Shown: positions 17,282 to 26,016 of the stretch, piece after piece | Layout of the letters: every line of letters starts with the position of its first letter | Position numbering within the stretch: the stretch's first letter is position 1 | From: an uncultured Porphyromonadaceae bacterium | GTDB taxonomy: Bacteria; Bacteroidota; Bacteroidia; Bacteroidales; Muribaculaceae | Reading direction: 5' to 3' | Assembly: GCA_900545955.1 (NCBI GenBank) | Contig: URAU01000001.1 | Span: forward strand, 160,059-224,058 | Length of the DNA: 64,000 bases | The notes under the pieces: generated by a model | Told to the model about the DNA's origin: nothing | Database searches by the model: none | What the model saw: only the letters and a program-made list of their open reading frames with translations | Translations under genes and position numbers: made by a program

Positions 17282-18755
17282 GATAGAAAGTGTTATTATA
17301 TTTTTTGCGGCATTGCTTATTGTGGCTGCCATGATGTATTTTGCCCGACAGATTAAAGTTTCAGGCGAGAGGGGAGAGGCCAGTGCCCTCAAGACTCTTA
17401 TTGCATCAAAGGATGAACTGATTTCGCAGCGCGATGGTATTATTACCGATCTTCGTCAGCAGTTGCAGAGAAAGAACAATGAGGTTGCTGAGGAGATGCG
17501 CAAACGTACCGAGGCCGACATTGCGCTTAAGGAAATCCGCTCGACTCTCGACGATGCCAACCAAAAGAATGCAACTTTGCAGGCCGAAATGGCACGAATG
17601 GAGGAGCGCGTCGCATCGGCTGAAAAAGAGTTTCAACAGCGTAGGGCTATCATAGAGGAAATGCAGAAATCCTCCACCGAGCATTTTAAAAATCTCGCCG
17701 GCGAGATTTTTAAGGAACAGACCGAATCAATCCATAACGCTACCAGGCGGAATATCAGTCAGCTTCTTGAGCCTCTTAAAGAAAATATCGATAGTTTCCG
17801 AAAGAGGGTAAACGACGCATACGAGACGGAATCAAGGGAACGTTTTTCTTTGCAAAAGGAAATCAAAAACCTGATTGAACTGAATCAGAACATCAGCCTT
17901 GAAGCCCGTCATCTTACTAAGGCCCTTCGCGGGGATTCAAAGATTCAGGGTGACTGGGGGGAGATGATTCTTGAGCGTCTACTCGAAATGTCCGGACTGC
18001 AGGAGGGTATTCATTTCAAATGTCAGGCGACCACAAATGAGGATGGCTCCAAAATTGCTTCCGAGGATGGACGCCAGCTCCGGCCGGATGTTGTAATCAA
18101 TTATCCTGATGGACGTTGCGTAGTCATCGATTCTAAAGTTTCGCTCACGGCATATATAGATTACGTCAATGCCGATTCAGCTGATACTGTGGCTGTTGAC
18201 GCCGCTGCCAAGAGGCATTTGCTCTCGGTGAAAAAACATATAGCAGAATTGGCCGATAAACGTTATCAGGACCTCGTGGGTGATAAGCGCCTGGATTTCG
18301 TTATGATGTTCATCCCCAATGAGGGCGCTTATATGGCGATGATGAAACTGCAGCCGGATATTTGGCAGGAGGCATATGAAAAGCGCGTATTGCTTACGTC
18401 GCCCACACATCTCATAGCAGCTCTGCGCATGCTCGAGCAGCTTTGGAAACAGGATTCGGTAAACAAAAATGTTCAGGAAATAGCGAGGCTGAGTGGTACG
18501 ATGCTCGACAAATTCACGAACGTCACGTTGGATCTTGAAAACATTAATAAGCATCTTAAGGCTGCCGGCGATGCTTATTTGCAGGCAAAAAGCCGTTTGG
18601 CTGAAGGAAAGGGAAATATAGTTGTTACTGCGCAGAAAATTGTCCGGCTGGGGGCTAAAACCAGTAAAGGCGCGGAAATTAACCGAATGGAGTCCAGCGA
18701 GTCTGATGTCGCCGATTTGGAATCTGAAGCGAATGGGATGCTGTCAGAATCTTAA
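17280..18755 (+). CDS. rmuC: DNA recombination protein RmuC
   Basis: RmuC proteins limit inversions at short inverted repeats and are thought to be nuclease-like. The 491-residue protein has one N-terminal TM helix (about 3-22), a long coiled coil (about 25-150) and the conserved RmuC domain (about 180-440). That domain includes KIQGDWGEMILERLLEMSGL and later GRCVVIDSKVSLTAY, with the acidic/lysine D-x-K pattern of PD-(D/E)XK folds. It stands alone between the divergent efflux operon and a 420-base non-coding stretch. Confidence 0.93.
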   Translation: MIESVIIFFAALLIVAAMMYFARQIKVSGERGEASALKTLIASKDELISQRDGIITDLRQQLQRKNNEVAEEMRKRTEADIALKEIRSTLDDANQKNATLQAEMARMEERVASAEKEFQQRRAIIEEMQKSSTEHFKNLAGEIFKEQTESIHNATRRNISQLLEPLKENIDSFRKRVNDAYETESRERFSLQKEIKNLIELNQNISLEARHLTKALRGDSKIQGDWGEMILERLLEMSGLQEGIHFKCQATTNEDGSKIASEDGRQLRPDVVINYPDGRCVVIDSKVSLTAYIDYVNADSADTVAVDAAAKRHLLSVKKHIAELADKRYQDLVGDKRLDFVMMFIPNEGAYMAMMKLQPDIWQEAYEKRVLLTSPTHLIAALRMLEQLWKQDSVNKNVQEIARLSGTMLDKFTNVTLDLENINKHLKAAGDAYLQAKSRLAEGKGNIVVTAQKIVRLGAKTSKGAEINRMESSESDVADLESEANGMLSES

Positions 18756-19175
18756 ATAGTCGCTATATTCAAGAGCATGCAAAGGAACGGCATCGTAATA
18801 ACAAGTAGATAACAAGTAGAATTATGATTGAATTCCATAAATGGAAATCAAGATTCAAATTCATGTAGGATTCTTGGGGGAAATTCCATGATTTCGGGCA
18901 ATTTCACATAAAATTTAAGTTGACCCAGACGTATGAGAGGAATGGGGTCGTTTAAATGTAGGATTCGATTATCTTGCTGACCTTACTCTATTGGATTGTC
19001 TCATTTGCTATATAATGGGGGTTATGTAAAATAGAGCGTGAAGGCCTTCCCCTCCGATGAGTATTCTTCACATTGAAAATATTTGGTATATCTTTTTCAT
19101 ACTTGTAGTTCCTGCGTTTTGTCGCAGACGTTATAATTGCTAACTTTGCTGAAGTTAATCTCAAATGTCCGAATT
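18756..19175 (+). other. Non-coding stretch between rmuC and pyrK
   Basis: No gene is supported here. It is AT-rich and contains small repeats: an 11-base tandem duplication TAACAAGTAGA at 18799-18809 and 18810-18820; an 11-base direct repeat ATGTAGGATTC at 18863-18873 and 18956-18966; and a short palindrome ATTCCAT/ATGGAAT around 18834-18847. The right end holds the pyrK promoter. It may be the remains of a lost gene or element. Confidence 0.5.
19141..19148 (+). promoter_or_regulatory. Promoter -7 box for pyrK
   Basis: TAACTTTG 28 bases before the ATG at 19176. It rules out the alternative TTG start at 19137, which lies upstream of the expected transcription start. Confidence 0.6.
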
Positions 19176-20009
19176 ATGCCAGTTCCCGACGAACGAACCT
19201 CAATTGGTTCCTCAGATAAACATACTCACAAATCGCTTACTGATTTTGTGATTCAGAAGAATATCAGGCTATCTGATACATATGCCTTGCTGGTTTTACG
19301 CGAGTGCGGAGGCCAAACCGTAGATTGGAATCATGTCTTTCCGGGGCAATTTGTCGAAATTCAAATTGTTGCTGACTCGATGGCGTTAAGACGTCCGATT
19401 TCCCTACATGATATTGATTCTGCCAATCACACAATTACTTTGCTCGTGCGGGTGGCCGGTCGGCAGACGGCAATATTGTGTGATATGCCTTCCGGAACCG
19501 TTCTTAATGTGATGCTTCCTTTGGGTAATGGTTTCAATCTGGCGGCTGCCGGAGAGTCCCCTTTGCTTGTGGGCGGAGGTGTGGGAGTTGCCCCTCTCCT
19601 ACTCCTTGGTAAATGCTTGAAATCTAATGGTATACAGCCTACGTTCCTTCTCGCGGCAAAGTCTGCTACTGAGCTCCTGCGGATTGAAGAATTCAGGAAT
19701 GTCGGTAATGTCCTGATTTCTACTGACGATGGCTCGGCCGGTGTGGCAGGACTTATTACTGAAAATCCCGCATTACATTCTGATGTCTGGTCGCATATTT
19801 ATTGCTGTGGACCGATGCCTATGATGAAAGCTGTAGCGGCGATAGCGTTGGCTGGGAGAATTTCTTGCGAGGTTTCTCTGGAGAATTCGATGGCGTGCGG
19901 TCTCGGTGCTTGCCTTTGTTGTGTTGAAAACACGGTAGATGCCGGGAATGTCTGTGTATGTACTGATGGACCGGTCTTCGACATAAATCGTCTCAACTGG
20001 TTTAGTTGA
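19176..20009 (+). CDS. pyrK: Dihydroorotate dehydrogenase B electron-transfer subunit
   Basis: Carries electrons from the PyrD catalytic subunit to NAD+ in pyrimidine synthesis. The 277 residues show the ferredoxin-reductase layout: an FAD-binding beta domain with RRPISLHD (72-79), a nucleotide domain with LLVGGGVGVAPLLLL (130-144), and the C-terminal 2Fe-2S site with Cys 241, 246, 249 and 262 in the PyrK spacing (4, 2 and 12 residues apart). The ATG at 19176 is chosen over a TTG further upstream because of the promoter box. The usual partner pyrD is not adjacent, which is unusual; related sulfide dehydrogenase or glutamate synthase subunits share the fold, so pyrK is likely but not certain. 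Confidence 0.85.
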   Translation: MPVPDERTSIGSSDKHTHKSLTDFVIQKNIRLSDTYALLVLRECGGQTVDWNHVFPGQFVEIQIVADSMALRRPISLHDIDSANHTITLLVRVAGRQTAILCDMPSGTVLNVMLPLGNGFNLAAAGESPLLVGGGVGVAPLLLLGKCLKSNGIQPTFLLAAKSATELLRIEEFRNVGNVLISTDDGSAGVAGLITENPALHSDVWSHIYCCGPMPMMKAVAAIALAGRISCEVSLENSMACGLGACLCCVENTVDAGNVCVCTDGPVFDINRLNWFS

Positions 20010-20116
20010 GAACAGGCTCGATTATTCCGGTAAGATTGATTGGGCCATTAATAAACACCGTTTCGGGCGTTTCCCTGACAAATGGTGTTAGTTCCACAAT
20101 ATCCCCTAACCTTTTA

Positions 20117-20186
20117 TATATTTGTAAGTGAAGATCTATATCGCCGATGCGCACTATGCCAAATAGTGCGCATCGGCCTTTTATAT
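20117..20186 (+). ncRNA. Possible short RNA with own promoter and terminator
   Basis: A promoter-like TATATTTG (20117-20124) is followed about 20 bases later by a perfect 15-pair hairpin (20143-20157 with 20163-20177) and CTTTTATAT. If the box is used, a transcript of about 55 bases results. The hairpin may instead simply be the pyrK terminator, so this is a weak call. Confidence 0.3.
20143..20186 (+). terminator. Intrinsic terminator after pyrK
   Basis: GCCGATGCGCACTAT pairs perfectly with ATAGTGCGCATCGGC across a 5-base loop, followed by CTTTTATAT. It lies 134 bases beyond the pyrK stop and 58 bases below the end of the convergent DUF4296 gene; it could serve both strands. Confidence 0.75.
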
Positions 20187-20235
20187 CCGGAAGTTTATTC
20201 TTGTTGAGAATGCGACATATCATATTCTCAATCGC

Positions 20236-21354
20236 TTACTTAGTGCGTTTCGTAGGAATGGCTTTGGCAGGCGCGGCCGACGAACGTTTTATCGGTTGTG
20301 CCGAGCGTTGACGTTCGCGGGCTTCTCTTCGCTGAGTTGCCGTGGGTTTATGTTGCGAGGCATCCTGGCGGTGTTCGCTCGCTTTGTTGGCCGACGAACT
20401 TTCCGGAGCCTCAATTCCTTCGGCCAACGGCCGATGCCGTTCAGTAGTTGGGCGACGATGTATAGTCTGGACATTTTCTATCGCGTCTGTCGCCATTGCT
20501 GTCGAATCCTTTTCCGCTTCGTTTTCAATGACATCTCCTGTATGGAATATTTCCGGACGTGCACTGAATCCCGGGATTAAATCCTTGCGCTGTCGCGTGA
20601 GAGATATACTGTCTATTTCAAAGCGGATGTTTTTCTCCGGTTTGAAAACGAGATAACCGTATACACGAAGTGGTGTCTCTGTTGAATCTACCTGAATCTG
20701 CAGGCGGTTGGGAAACCGCATTGAGTTCGAACGATCTACGTAATGCGTCAGTCCGCCGGCATAATCAATCAGGACTCTGGCTGTTACGTCGCTTTGGCCA
20801 TTGATAGGTTTATAGTGGAGGGTATAGATGTCGCCGGCCTTCCATGTGCTGTCGGGTGAAACCGAGAATGTAACGATACGGGAAGGCATCGTTTCCGAAA
20901 CGAGAATACGTTCCGGACCGCGCCATACGGCTACGGAATCGCCTGCAATCGCAATCTGGGCCGAATTGGCACTTACAATGTCGCTCTGCCTCTGATGCAG
21001 AATCTCTATCGTCCGGTCGTATACCTTGATGTATTCCTCGATATTGTTGCCATACCACACGTAGGATGTATCGACCTGCTCAGCCGTAACTCCGTGTGCC
21101 TCGTATACGCTTTGCTTCAGTAGCTTACGGGTTGAATCAGAGGGAAAATCGGAATAATTGAAGTCAATTACGGCCTCGGCCATATGTATATCGGCCATAA
21201 GCTGCGCCATCTCTTCCCTATCAAGGACATAGTCGGGCGTCTTCTTGCATCCTGATGTCAGAAGCAGAAATGTAGCGGCAAATGCAAGATAAAAGTTTGC
21301 ACCGACGCCCCGACCGTTGATTTTGCGTGAATGGAAGAGACTACTGCGTTTCAT
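20236..21354 (-). CDS. DUF4296 domain lipoprotein
   Basis: A Bacteroidetes-specific envelope lipoprotein of unknown function. The 372 residues have an N-terminal signal with lipobox LTSGC (about residue 36), then the DUF4296 domain (about 40-140; LDREEMAQLMADIHMAEA and a later VYDRTIEILH). A beta-rich middle and a low-complexity Arg/Lys/Ala/Thr-rich tail (about 290-372) follow. Its start overlaps the stop of lspA by four bases, so the signal peptidase and this lipoprotein are cotranslated, a gene order common in the phylum. The basic tail is longer than I expect for the family. Function cannot be assigned. Confidence 0.85.
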   Translation of the reverse strand: MKRSSLFHSRKINGRGVGANFYLAFAATFLLLTSGCKKTPDYVLDREEMAQLMADIHMAEAVIDFNYSDFPSDSTRKLLKQSVYEAHGVTAEQVDTSYVWYGNNIEEYIKVYDRTIEILHQRQSDIVSANSAQIAIAGDSVAVWRGPERILVSETMPSRIVTFSVSPDSTWKAGDIYTLHYKPINGQSDVTARVLIDYAGGLTHYVDRSNSMRFPNRLQIQVDSTETPLRVYGYLVFKPEKNIRFEIDSISLTRQRKDLIPGFSARPEIFHTGDVIENEAEKDSTAMATDAIENVQTIHRRPTTERHRPLAEGIEAPESSSANKASEHRQDASQHKPTATQRREARERQRSAQPIKRSSAAPAKAIPTKRTK

Positions 21355-22028
21355 TTCACTTGGTCGTTTGTATCGTTATCAGCCATTTCCTGTGCCTTCC
21401 TTCGCCATGGGACGAGTGATATCTGATTGGAATAAAACAGAATAAGGGCCACCATCCCTACGCTTATGGCAGCATCGGCGAGATTGAATACCGGTCGGAA
21501 AAACATGAAGTGACGTCCGCCGATTATCGGCATCCATGCGGGCCAATCCCATTCGCAAAGCGGAAAATAAAACATATCCACTACAAGACCGTGAAGGAAA
21601 GTACTGTAGCCGCCGTTGGCTGGGAAAACCTGCGCAACCTCTGGCGGAAGAGGATTATTGAAAATCAGGCCATAGAACATGCAGTCTACTATATTGCCTG
21701 CGGCGCCGGCCACCACAAGTGCCAGGCAGACAAGATAACCTGTGCGACATTCTTTCCGGCCGTAAATTCGGCAAATATAGAATATCAGGAAACCGACGGT
21801 TGCAATGCGGAGCAGGGTCAGGAGTAGTTTGCTGCCGATTTCCCAGCCGAAAGCCATTCCGTTGTTCTGGATGAACACAAGTTGAAACCAGGAGAAAATC
21901 TCAAGACTCTCTCCCAGATAAAAGTTGGTTTTGACCCAGAATTTCAGCACCTGATCGGCTAAGAGTATGGTCAGGATTATGCCTGCCACGAGCAGTCCGC
22001 GCCTTCGGGGGCATGACATGTGCGTCAT
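21351..22028 (-). CDS. lspA: Lipoprotein signal peptidase (signal peptidase II)
   Basis: Removes signal peptides from prolipoproteins at the inner membrane. It has 225 residues with four TM helices. The catalytic aspartates are visible: D115 in GNIVDCMFYG and D185 in FNLADAAIS. It is longer than the roughly 160-residue enterobacterial enzyme because of an insertion between these motifs (about 120-175), as is usual in Bacteroidetes. It begins directly after the DksA-like gene and overlaps the DUF4296 gene. Confidence 0.96.
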   Translation of the reverse strand: MTHMSCPRRRGLLVAGIILTILLADQVLKFWVKTNFYLGESLEIFSWFQLVFIQNNGMAFGWEIGSKLLLTLLRIATVGFLIFYICRIYGRKECRTGYLVCLALVVAGAAGNIVDCMFYGLIFNNPLPPEVAQVFPANGGYSTFLHGLVVDMFYFPLCEWDWPAWMPIIGGRHFMFFRPVFNLADAAISVGMVALILFYSNQISLVPWRRKAQEMADNDTNDQVK

Positions 22029-22400
22029 TTATTTCTTTTTGGAATCAACGTTCAGAGTGGCATGAGGCACTACGCGCAGACGCTCCTTCGGAATAAGTTC
22101 GCCTGTGATTCTGTCAATGCCATAGGTTTTGTTCTCGATGCGCACGAGCGCGGCTTGTAGATGTTTGATGAACTGGGCCTGTCGTTGCGCCAGGCGCACG
22201 GCCTCTTCCTTTGAAAGGGTTGAAGCGCCCTCTTCAAGCACCTTGAACGTCGGCGATGTGTCAGCCGTTCCGTTGCCGTCGGTATTCATCACTTCGGCGC
22301 GCAATTTTTCATATTCATTGCGTGCTTTGTCGAGCTTCTGGTTTATGAGAACCTTGAATTCTTCAAGTTCCTCGTCGGTGTAGCGAGTTTTCTCTGTCAT
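22029..22400 (-). CDS. DksA/TraR-family regulator without zinc cysteines
   Basis: DksA-type proteins bind the RNA polymerase secondary channel and work with ppGpp. The start is set at MTEKTRYTDEEL (123 residues), as the longer frame adds residues unlike the family. The helical hairpin occupies about 5-85. The C-terminal part reads IENKTYGIDRITGELIPKERLRVVPHAT: the zinc-finger positions of classical DksA hold no cysteine, with Asp where relatives have YGIC. Zinc binding is therefore not expected. It is cotranscribed with lspA and follows ileS after a strong hairpin. Confidence 0.88.
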   Translation of the reverse strand: MTEKTRYTDEELEEFKVLINQKLDKARNEYEKLRAEVMNTDGNGTADTSPTFKVLEEGASTLSKEEAVRLAQRQAQFIKHLQAALVRIENKTYGIDRITGELIPKERLRVVPHATLNVDSKKK

Positions 22401-22468
22401 GGTAAAATTGTGAGCTGTGTGAATTTGGATATATACCAAACACTACAGAATGCTATATCGTTCAGAGC

Positions 22469-22496
22469 GGGGAGAGCAATTTGTGTTGCTCTCCCC
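22469..22496 (-). terminator. Hairpin between ileS and the DksA-like gene
   Basis: Eleven perfect pairs (22469-22479 with 22486-22496), 6-base loop, starting 8 bases past the ileS stop on the minus strand. It lacks a T run, so it may be a partial terminator or an RNA-processing or stability element inside an operon. Confidence 0.5.
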
Positions 22497-22503
22497 TCCC
22501 CTG

Positions 22504-25500
22504 TTACGCAAGTGTCACTTTTACAGTCACCTCCGTGCCGTCGATGTCAAGTCGCTCGTCGTCGAGAGGATTTTCTACGGGAGCAACCACCACTGCCTGT
22601 GCAAGCACCTGCCGGCCGATGTAGTCGGCATATTCGGCCACGGTGTCGTCGGTCAGGGAGCTTGGTGCGATGGCAACGTTGATTCGTGCGGTTATCTCGT
22701 AGTCACGGCTCTTACGGATGTTCTGTATGCGGTTTACGAGTTCGCGTGCGATACCCTCTCTGCGGAGATTTTCGGTCACCGTGATGTCGAGTGCCACCGT
22801 AACGGTTCCCTCGGTGGCAACGAGCCATCCGGGAATATCCTCGCTGCGGATTTCAACGTCTGCCACATCAATGGTAACGGGTGTTCCTTCCACATTGATT
22901 GCAAGCGAACCTTCCTTCTCCAGTGCGATGATTTCAGCCTGGCTGAGGGCTGCTATTGCAGCTGCCACAGCTTTCATCATCTTGCCGTGTTTCGGGCCCA
23001 GTTTCTTGAAGTCGGCTTTGATGCATTTCACAAGTACGCCTTCATCGCTTCCTACAAACTTGATTTCCTTAACGTTGACTTCCGAAAGAATGAGCTGCGA
23101 CATATCGGCTATCTGCTGCTTGGCCTTTTCGTTGGAAACGGGTATCATGAGCGTCTGCAGCGGCTGGCGAACTTTGATGTTCACCTTGCGACGCAATGAA
23201 AGCACAAGCGACGTGATGGTCTGGGCAAGGTTCATCTTCTGCTCGAGGTCCTTGTCGATAAGACTCTCGTCGGCAATTGGATACGATGCGATATGTACTG
23301 AGGTTCCCTTCTTCCCTTCGGCTTCGAGAGCCGGAGCGGTAAGATCCTTATATTGTTTGTCGGCAAAGAATGGAGCAAAGGGTGCGATGAGTCTGGCAAC
23401 GGTCACCAGGCAGGTGTGGAGTGTCTGGAATGCCGAGAGTTTGTCGGAGGTCATCTCTCCTCCCCAGAAGCGTTTTCTGTTGAGGCGGACGTACCAGTTG
23501 CTCAGATTGTCGTTGACAAATGTGTTGATGGCGCGGGCCGCTTTGGTCGGCTCATAGTCAGCCAAAGCTTCGTCGACGTCTTTAGTGAGCGTGTTGAGCA
23601 GCGAGAGTATCCAGCGGTCGATTTCCGGTCGTTCGTTTACCGGAATCTGCTTCTCTGCACCGGTGAAAGAATCGACGTTGGCATATAATGCAAAGAATGA
23701 ATATGTGTTGTAGAGCGTTGCAAATAGTTTGCGCGCCACTTCTCGAACACCTTCTTTATCGAATTTCAGATTGTCCCAGGGCGACGAGTTGGCAATCATA
23801 TACCAGCGCACGGGGTCTGAACCGAATTCCTCGATGGTTTCAAATGGATTGACGGCATTCCCGAGTCGTTTCGACATCTTGTTGCCGTCCTTGTCGAGCA
23901 CAAGACCATTGGAGATTACGGCTTTGTAAGCCACAGAATCGAAAACCATCCCGGCTATGGCATGGAGAGTGAAGAACCATCCGCGAGTCTGGTCTACGCC
24001 CTCGGCAATAAAATCGGCGGGATAGAGTTCACCGCTGTCGAGGCCCTCTTTATTCTCAAACGGATAATGAATCTGCGCATATGGCATTGCGCCGGAATCG
24101 AACCATACGTCGATAAGGTCTGTTTCGCGGTGCATTTCACGACCGGATTCGGATACGAGAACGATGTCATCTACATACGGACGGTGAAGGTCAATCTTTT
24201 CATAATTGGCCTTGTTGTAGTTCCCCGGTTCGAATCCTTTTGCTTTCAGCGGGTTGGTCTCCATAACTCCGGCGGCTACCGATTTCTCGATTTCGTCGTA
24301 GAGTTGCTGAACAGAGCTTATGCAGATTTCCTCGCGACCGTCGTCGGTACGCCAGATGGGGAGCGGTGTACCCCAGTAGCGGCTGCGCGAGAGATTCCAG
24401 TCCTGAAGGTTCTCCAGCCATTTGCCGAATCGGCCGGCACCGGTGGCAGCAGGTTTCCACTTGATGCTCTTGTTGAGCTCCATGAGCCTTTCGCGGGCTG
24501 CCGTTGTGCGGATAAACCAGCTGTCAAGCGGATAGTAGAGCACAGGCTTGTCCGTACGCCAGCAGTGGGGATAACTGTGCACGTGTTTCTCGATTTTGAA
24601 CACTTTCCCCTGCTGTTTCAGCCATAACGACAGTTCTACGTCGAGCGTCTCGTCGCCTTCTGCTTTGGAGGCGTCGTAGGCGTTTTTCACATACTTGCCG
24701 GCCCAGGGAGTGTAGGCTTCTTCATCCACGTTGTTGGCTACGTAGTTCGGGTCGATGTCTTCAATGCGGAAGAAGCGTCCCTGCATATCGACCATCGGCC
24801 GGATGTTTCCGTCGCGGTCGATAAGCGTCAGCGGCGGGATGTTGTTCTGGCGCGATACGCGGAGGTCGTCCGCGCCGAATGTGCCGGCGATATGCACGAT
24901 GCCGGTACCGTCTTCGGTCGTCACGTAATCGCCGGGGATAACGCGGAATGCCCCTTCTCCTGGATTCATCCAGGGGATGAGCTGTTCGTAATGAAGTCCT
25001 ACGAAGTCCTTACCTTTCAGCGTGGCGACAACTTCAAAAGGTATCAGTTTGTCGCCTTTGTTATACGAGTCTAGCGGCAGTTCTTCGGCTTTGGCGTTGA
25101 AGAAATGCCCCATCAGCGCTACAGCAACCACTACGGTCTCTTTTTCACCGCTGTAGGGGTTGTAGGTACGAACGATGTTGTAGTCGATGTCAGGTCCTAC
25201 TGCGAGGGCCGTGTTCGAGGGTAGTGTCCAGGGTGTTGTGGTCCACGCCAGGAAATAAGCGTTGCCGAAGCCCTTCATTATGTCGAGCGGGTCGGTGCAA
25301 AGGAACTGGGCCACGCAGGTGGTGTCCTTTACGTCGCGGTAGCATCCCGGCTGGTTGAGCTCGTGTGTGCTCAGACCGGTGCCGGCTGCGGGCGAATAAG
25401 GCTGAATCGTGTATCCTTTGTAGAGATAACCTTTCTTATACAGTTCACCCAGAAGCCACCATACCGATTCGATATAGCGGTTGTCGTATGTGATGTAAGG

Positions 25501-25938
25501 ATTCCCCAGGTCAACCCAGTAGCCCATCGAGTTGGTGAGGGTGGACCACTCCTTGGTATATTTCATCACCTCGCGACGGCATGCGGCGTTGTATTCGTCG
25601 ACGGAGATTTTCTTGCCGATATCCTCCTTGGTGATTCCGAGCGATTTCTCGACTCCGAGTTCCACCGGCAGCCCATGGGTATCCCAGCCGGCCTTGCGCT
25701 TCACGTGGAATCCTTTCATTGTCTTGTATCGGCAGAATATGTCCTTGATGGTGCGGGCCATCACATGATGAATGCCCGGCATGCCGTTGGCCGAAGGCGG
25801 TCCTTCATAGAACACAAATGAGGGACAACCTTCACGGGTTGTCATGCTCTGCTCGAAAAGATTCTCGGCGTTCCATTGCGCGAGCATCTCCTTATTGATT
25901 TCAGAGAGATTGAATTTGTTATATTCGGCGAATTTCAT
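22504..25938 (-). CDS. ileS: Isoleucyl-tRNA synthetase, long eukaryote-like type
   Basis: Charges tRNA-Ile. I start it at MKFAEYNKFNL (1144 residues), because a promoter box lies between this ATG and the further upstream ATGs. The class I motifs are present: the HIGH-type GIHH in PGIHHVMAR and KMSKRLGNAV. An editing domain and an anticodon-binding domain with a long C-terminal extension are also present. Length and the KMSKR form place it with the type 2 (eukaryote-like) enzymes, a group known for low sensitivity to mupirocin; that property is inferred, not seen. A DksA-like regulator and lspA follow on the same strand. Confidence 0.97.
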   Translation of the reverse strand: MKFAEYNKFNLSEINKEMLAQWNAENLFEQSMTTREGCPSFVFYEGPPSANGMPGIHHVMARTIKDIFCRYKTMKGFHVKRKAGWDTHGLPVELGVEKSLGITKEDIGKKISVDEYNAACRREVMKYTKEWSTLTNSMGYWVDLGNPYITYDNRYIESVWWLLGELYKKGYLYKGYTIQPYSPAAGTGLSTHELNQPGCYRDVKDTTCVAQFLCTDPLDIMKGFGNAYFLAWTTTPWTLPSNTALAVGPDIDYNIVRTYNPYSGEKETVVVAVALMGHFFNAKAEELPLDSYNKGDKLIPFEVVATLKGKDFVGLHYEQLIPWMNPGEGAFRVIPGDYVTTEDGTGIVHIAGTFGADDLRVSRQNNIPPLTLIDRDGNIRPMVDMQGRFFRIEDIDPNYVANNVDEEAYTPWAGKYVKNAYDASKAEGDETLDVELSLWLKQQGKVFKIEKHVHSYPHCWRTDKPVLYYPLDSWFIRTTAARERLMELNKSIKWKPAATGAGRFGKWLENLQDWNLSRSRYWGTPLPIWRTDDGREEICISSVQQLYDEIEKSVAAGVMETNPLKAKGFEPGNYNKANYEKIDLHRPYVDDIVLVSESGREMHRETDLIDVWFDSGAMPYAQIHYPFENKEGLDSGELYPADFIAEGVDQTRGWFFTLHAIAGMVFDSVAYKAVISNGLVLDKDGNKMSKRLGNAVNPFETIEEFGSDPVRWYMIANSSPWDNLKFDKEGVREVARKLFATLYNTYSFFALYANVDSFTGAEKQIPVNERPEIDRWILSLLNTLTKDVDEALADYEPTKAARAINTFVNDNLSNWYVRLNRKRFWGGEMTSDKLSAFQTLHTCLVTVARLIAPFAPFFADKQYKDLTAPALEAEGKKGTSVHIASYPIADESLIDKDLEQKMNLAQTITSLVLSLRRKVNIKVRQPLQTLMIPVSNEKAKQQIADMSQLILSEVNVKEIKFVGSDEGVLVKCIKADFKKLGPKHGKMMKAVAAAIAALSQAEIIALEKEGSLAINVEGTPVTIDVADVEIRSEDIPGWLVATEGTVTVALDITVTENLRREGIARELVNRIQNIRKSRDYEITARINVAIAPSSLTDDTVAEYADYIGRQVLAQAVVVAPVENPLDDERLDIDGTEVTVKVTLA

Positions 25939-25976
25939 CGTTCGGATAGTGATTGGATTCATTATTTTGATGGATG

Positions 25977-25984
25977 CAAATATA
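25977..25984 (-). promoter_or_regulatory. Promoter -7 box for ileS
   Basis: TATATTTG on the minus strand, 39 bases before the chosen ileS start; it sits inside the longer reading frame and so decides the start. Confidence 0.6.
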
Positions 25985-26016
25985 CGCAATTTGCCGTTAG
26001 GGAGCAAACCTGAGAA

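Noticed and set aside
20002..20223. Minus-strand ORF of 73 codons 13 bases after the DUF4296 gene
   Set aside because: It contains the perfect 15-pair terminator hairpin in its middle, overlaps the pyrK stop and matches no family I know; a terminator region is the simpler explanation.
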